In this document: in pieces, positions 62,366 to 64,000 of the stretch
Layout: each line of letters opens with the position of its first letter
Position numbering within the stretch: the first letter of the stretch is position 1
Position numbers and translations under genes: made by a program
Notes under the pieces: generated by a model
The model's input: the letters and a program-made list of their open reading frames with translations, nothing else
Database searches by the model: none
Told to the model about the DNA's origin: nothing
Origin: JANOZM01 sp031429355
GTDB lineage: Bacteria; Pseudomonadota; Gammaproteobacteria; Burkholderiales; Burkholderiaceae_E
NCBI GenBank assembly: GCA_031429355.1
Contig: JANOZM010000014.1
Span: forward strand, 395,637 to 459,636
DNA: 64,000 nucleotides
Reading direction: 5' to 3'

Positions 62366-62664
62366 TGCATATGAAGTGTCGTTTCTAATCCAGAAATAAA
62401 CAATTAGCCGTGAGGCTTAAGCCTGACGGTGTAAACGCCTACCAATAGCGCAAAAGCTCAATTGCCAAGCATTGAGAGTTAGTGCATTATTTGATAAGAT
62501 AAAAAGTGAACGGTAACAAGCTAAGCCTGTAGCAAGCCTGTTTGCTGCGCCCTCTGAGCTATAACCCTTGCTGATAAACATTGATGAATAAACAGGAAAA
62601 CTCGAGTTTTTGGGTGATATCCATTGCTGATATGCATACAGTGCTAATTAACTGTTAGCCATAC
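62366..62664. other. Intergenic region, integrase to toxin gene
   Basis: About 300 bp without a gene. It should hold the integrase promoter and, if this was an integron, an attI site. No sequence matching the GTTRRRY-type core was convincing. A small inverted/direct repeat (AAGCCTGTAGCAAGCCTG near 62523) is seen, of unknown meaning. Confidence 0.5.
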
Positions 62665-62693
62665 TTGACACAGAGTCGTATGTATTGTTATAA
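62665..62693 (+). promoter_or_regulatory. Near-consensus sigma70 promoter for the TumE/TumA pair
   Basis: TTGACA (62665-62670) and TTATAA (62688-62693) are separated by 17 bp. With a usual start 6-8 bp after the -10 element the transcript would begin around 62700-62701, next to the ATG at 62702, and no Shine-Dalgarno sequence precedes that ATG. Confidence 0.75.
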
Positions 62694-62701
62694 AGCAATA
62701 T

Positions 62702-62986
62702 ATGACCGCAACTCTTCTATTTCACAGTAAAGACATCGGTGATGACGGAACCATCACTGAATTGGTTGCTTGGGAACTTGCGGAGCCAATAGTCGGCAGT
62801 GCGCATCGTTACAAGTATCGGTTTTTTTACGGCCTTCCAAACGGCGAACGTGTGCGCTATGACAACGAGCAAGGCAAAGGCGACCACAAACATGTGAATG
62901 GCGTTGAAGTTGCGTATGAATTCGAATCGATGGAAAAGCTACTCGATGATTTTGAAGCTGATATTGAAAACTGGGGAGAACTATGA
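62702..62986 (+). CDS. TumE-like toxin (DUF6516 family)
   Basis: Small protein, 94 residues, with the DUF6516/TumE pattern: an N-terminal beta-rich half, then YKYRFFYGLPNGERVRYDNEQGKGDHKH and a C-terminal YEFESMEKLLDDFEADI helix. Such proteins are annotated as toxins of type II-like TumE/TumA pairs. The gene lies 16 bp after a strong promoter with almost no leader and overlaps the next gene by ATGA. The toxic activity is a family property, not shown here. Confidence 0.8.
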   Translation: MTATLLFHSKDIGDDGTITELVAWELAEPIVGSAHRYKYRFFYGLPNGERVRYDNEQGKGDHKHVNGVEVAYEFESMEKLLDDFEADIENWGEL

Positions 62987-63336
62987 AAGCAATTATTCAG
63001 GTTGCCAAGCGTGGCTCTGCAATTAGGGCTGCTCGTGATCAGCTTATAAGCGGACGCGGCACCAAAACTGACTTTTTTATGTTGTCGTTCGAATCAGCGA
63101 AATCGCTTTTTTCAGCGTTAAGCCCCGTGCGGCTCGAACTACTTGAGCAACTTCGAGCTCAAGGGCCTTGCAGTGTGTATGCGCTCGCAAAAGAAGCTGA
63201 TCGCAATTATTCAAATGTACACTCAGATGTCGCCAAGCTTGAGGAACTCGGCCTCGTTTCTAGAACTCAAGACGGCCAAGTACAAGTATTGTTTGAATCA
63301 GTTGAAATTCACATGCCATTAGCTAAAGCTGCTTGA
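62983..63336 (+). CDS. TumA-like antitoxin with winged helix
   Basis: Predicted DNA-binding protein, 117 residues. The C-terminal half has a MarR/ArsR-like winged helix (LSPVRLELLEQLRAQGPCSVYALAKEADRNYSNVHSDVAKLEELGLV). It follows the TumE-like gene with a 4-bp overlap and is expected to neutralise the toxin and repress the promoter. The toxin comes first, which is the reverse of many pairs, so the strong promoter may drive both in that order. Confidence 0.8.
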   Translation: MKAIIQVAKRGSAIRAARDQLISGRGTKTDFFMLSFESAKSLFSALSPVRLELLEQLRAQGPCSVYALAKEADRNYSNVHSDVAKLEELGLVSRTQDGQVQVLFESVEIHMPLAKAA

Positions 63337-63541
63337 GTATGGCTAACTTGGTGTTGCATTGGACAAATTTTGGTGCCGTCATTTTGTGTGCGCTTGCAGC
63401 TTTACACAAAACACCGTTCCCAAAATTCGCCAATGAACTGGCCCGTTGAGGCTGTGTAATAAGTCTAAAAACCAAGTCCACCAATGCCCCCCTTGAAACG
63501 TTAAATACTGATCACGTAAACGTTCATCAATCGGTATCCAA
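63337..63541. other. Gap between the antitoxin gene and the transposase gene
   Basis: About 200 bp without a gene. It should contain the left terminal repeat of the insertion sequence; the right end is outside the window, so no pair could be compared. TTGAGGCTGTGTAATAAGTC near 63444 is a possible end. A GGCTAAC-like core at 63344 and GTTGAGG at 63443 are weak matches to attC cores only. Confidence 0.4.
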
Positions 63542-64000
63542 ATGGCCCGTTATAAACCCGAGTTTCGCGGAATGAAGTTGATTCCCTTAACGCTTGAAGA
63601 TCAATTGCTGCCGGGTACCTTCGAGTTTGCATTGAACCAGTTGGTTGATAACGAATTAGATTTGTCGCCCTTGGATGCTCGATTCAACAATGACGTTACT
63701 GGTGCTACCGCATACAACCCACGGGTGATGCTCAAGATTGTATTGCTTGCCTATTCGCGCGGCTTAATTAGCAGCCGTTCCATTGAACAAGCTTGCGCCG
63801 AAAATATTATGTTCATGGCCATCAGTGGCGATGTGCAACCGAGCTACACCCACATCGCTAAGTTCGTGCGCGAATTAAATGACGACATTAAAGTGTTGTT
63901 TAGCCAAGTGCTGCAAACCTGTGATCGGTTGGGCATGATTGGTAAGGAGCACTTTGCAATCGATGGCGTGAAACTGCCTAGCAACGCCAGCAAAGAGCGT
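63542..64000 (+). mobile_element. IS1182-like transposase (partial)
   Basis: The start of a transposase, 153 codons visible before the right edge. It begins ARYKPEFRGMKLIPLTLEDQ and continues with YNPRVMLKIVLLAYSRGLISSRSIEQACAENIMFMAISGDVQPSYTHIAKF, the N-terminal (DUF772-type) part of IS1182 family transposases, and reaches the first catalytic-site aspartate in FAIDGVKLPSNASKER. The reading frame is open so far. The insertion sequence adjoins the toxin-antitoxin pair and marks the edge of the accessory segment. Confidence 0.88.

Noticed and set aside
62366..62664. attI site in front of the integrase
   Set aside because: Several GTTA-type words occur but none meets GTTRRRY with flanking repeats.
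63337..63541. attC site after the antitoxin gene
   Set aside because: GGCTAAC-like and GTTGAGG cores match only partly and no convincing palindromic arms were seen; a structure search would be needed.
1..64000. Long overlapping reading frames opposite real genes
   Set aside because: Many open frames lie antisense to well-supported genes; none shows family motifs, so they are taken as shadows.
1..64000. tRNA, rRNA or CRISPR arrays
   Set aside because: No cloverleaf, rRNA stretch or regularly spaced repeat array was recognised.

Overview
The window looks like a chromosomal segment of a betaproteobacterium, most likely Burkholderiales. The evidence is gene content: two orphan Bug-type (TctC) solute receptors, a glucokinase fused to an RpiR/HexR regulator, the aspS-DUF502-FmdB gene block, and ssb next to an MFS gene and uvrA. 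By eye the base composition is below that of most Burkholderiales. No rRNA, tRNA or CRISPR was recognised. All family calls come from reading the sequence; none was checked against a database.

Region 1 (1-7331) is a leftward catabolic operon: two paralogous metal-dependent amidohydrolases flank an alpha/beta hydrolase, followed by livH, livM and a substrate-binding protein that runs off the left edge. A divergent TetR gene sits beside a strong inverted-repeat operator. Region 2 (7365-26940) is a carbohydrate block. A leftward operon encodes a TonB-dependent receptor, a flavin halogenase-like protein, MalE, MalF, MalG, a cytoplasmic GH13 glucosidase and a GNAT protein. It is followed by a MATE transporter, two glucokinases (one fused to HexR), a second RpiR regulator, and edd and eda. 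Candidate HexR boxes lie upstream of the receptor operon, between the two glucokinases and upstream of edd. Together these predict a regulon running from maltodextrin uptake to glucose to the Entner-Doudoroff pathway. No MalK ATPase is present.

Region 3 (26937-35856) holds an ATP-dependent DNA ligase, a Bug receptor, a ligase-associated exonuclease, a phospholipase D-like synthase, an EEP phosphatase, aspS, DUF502 and FmdB. The partners of the ligase/exonuclease pair, an Lhr-type helicase and the PdeM phosphoesterase, sit about 20 kb away at 51114-54319, so the four-gene repair set is split. Region 4 (36001-42619) is a signalling island with a LuxR-type regulator, a NarL-type response regulator, two hybrid histidine kinases and a diguanylate cyclase. 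Region 5 (42667-50902) has ssb, an MFS gene, uvrA, a J-domain-like protein, a second Bug receptor, a remnant of a PhoX-type phosphatase and an OlsB-like acyltransferase.

Region 6 (54397-61627) has a membrane-maintenance operon (putative RHH regulator, PspA, YqiJ, flotillin), then hslR, apt, a MaoC dehydratase, an amidase and a membrane protein. Region 7 (61661-64000) is accessory DNA: a truncated integron-type integrase, a divergent TumE/TumA-like toxin-antitoxin pair with a near-consensus promoter and almost no leader, and the start of an IS1182-like transposase cut by the window edge. This vestigial integron-like junction and the HexR wiring are the most notable findings.
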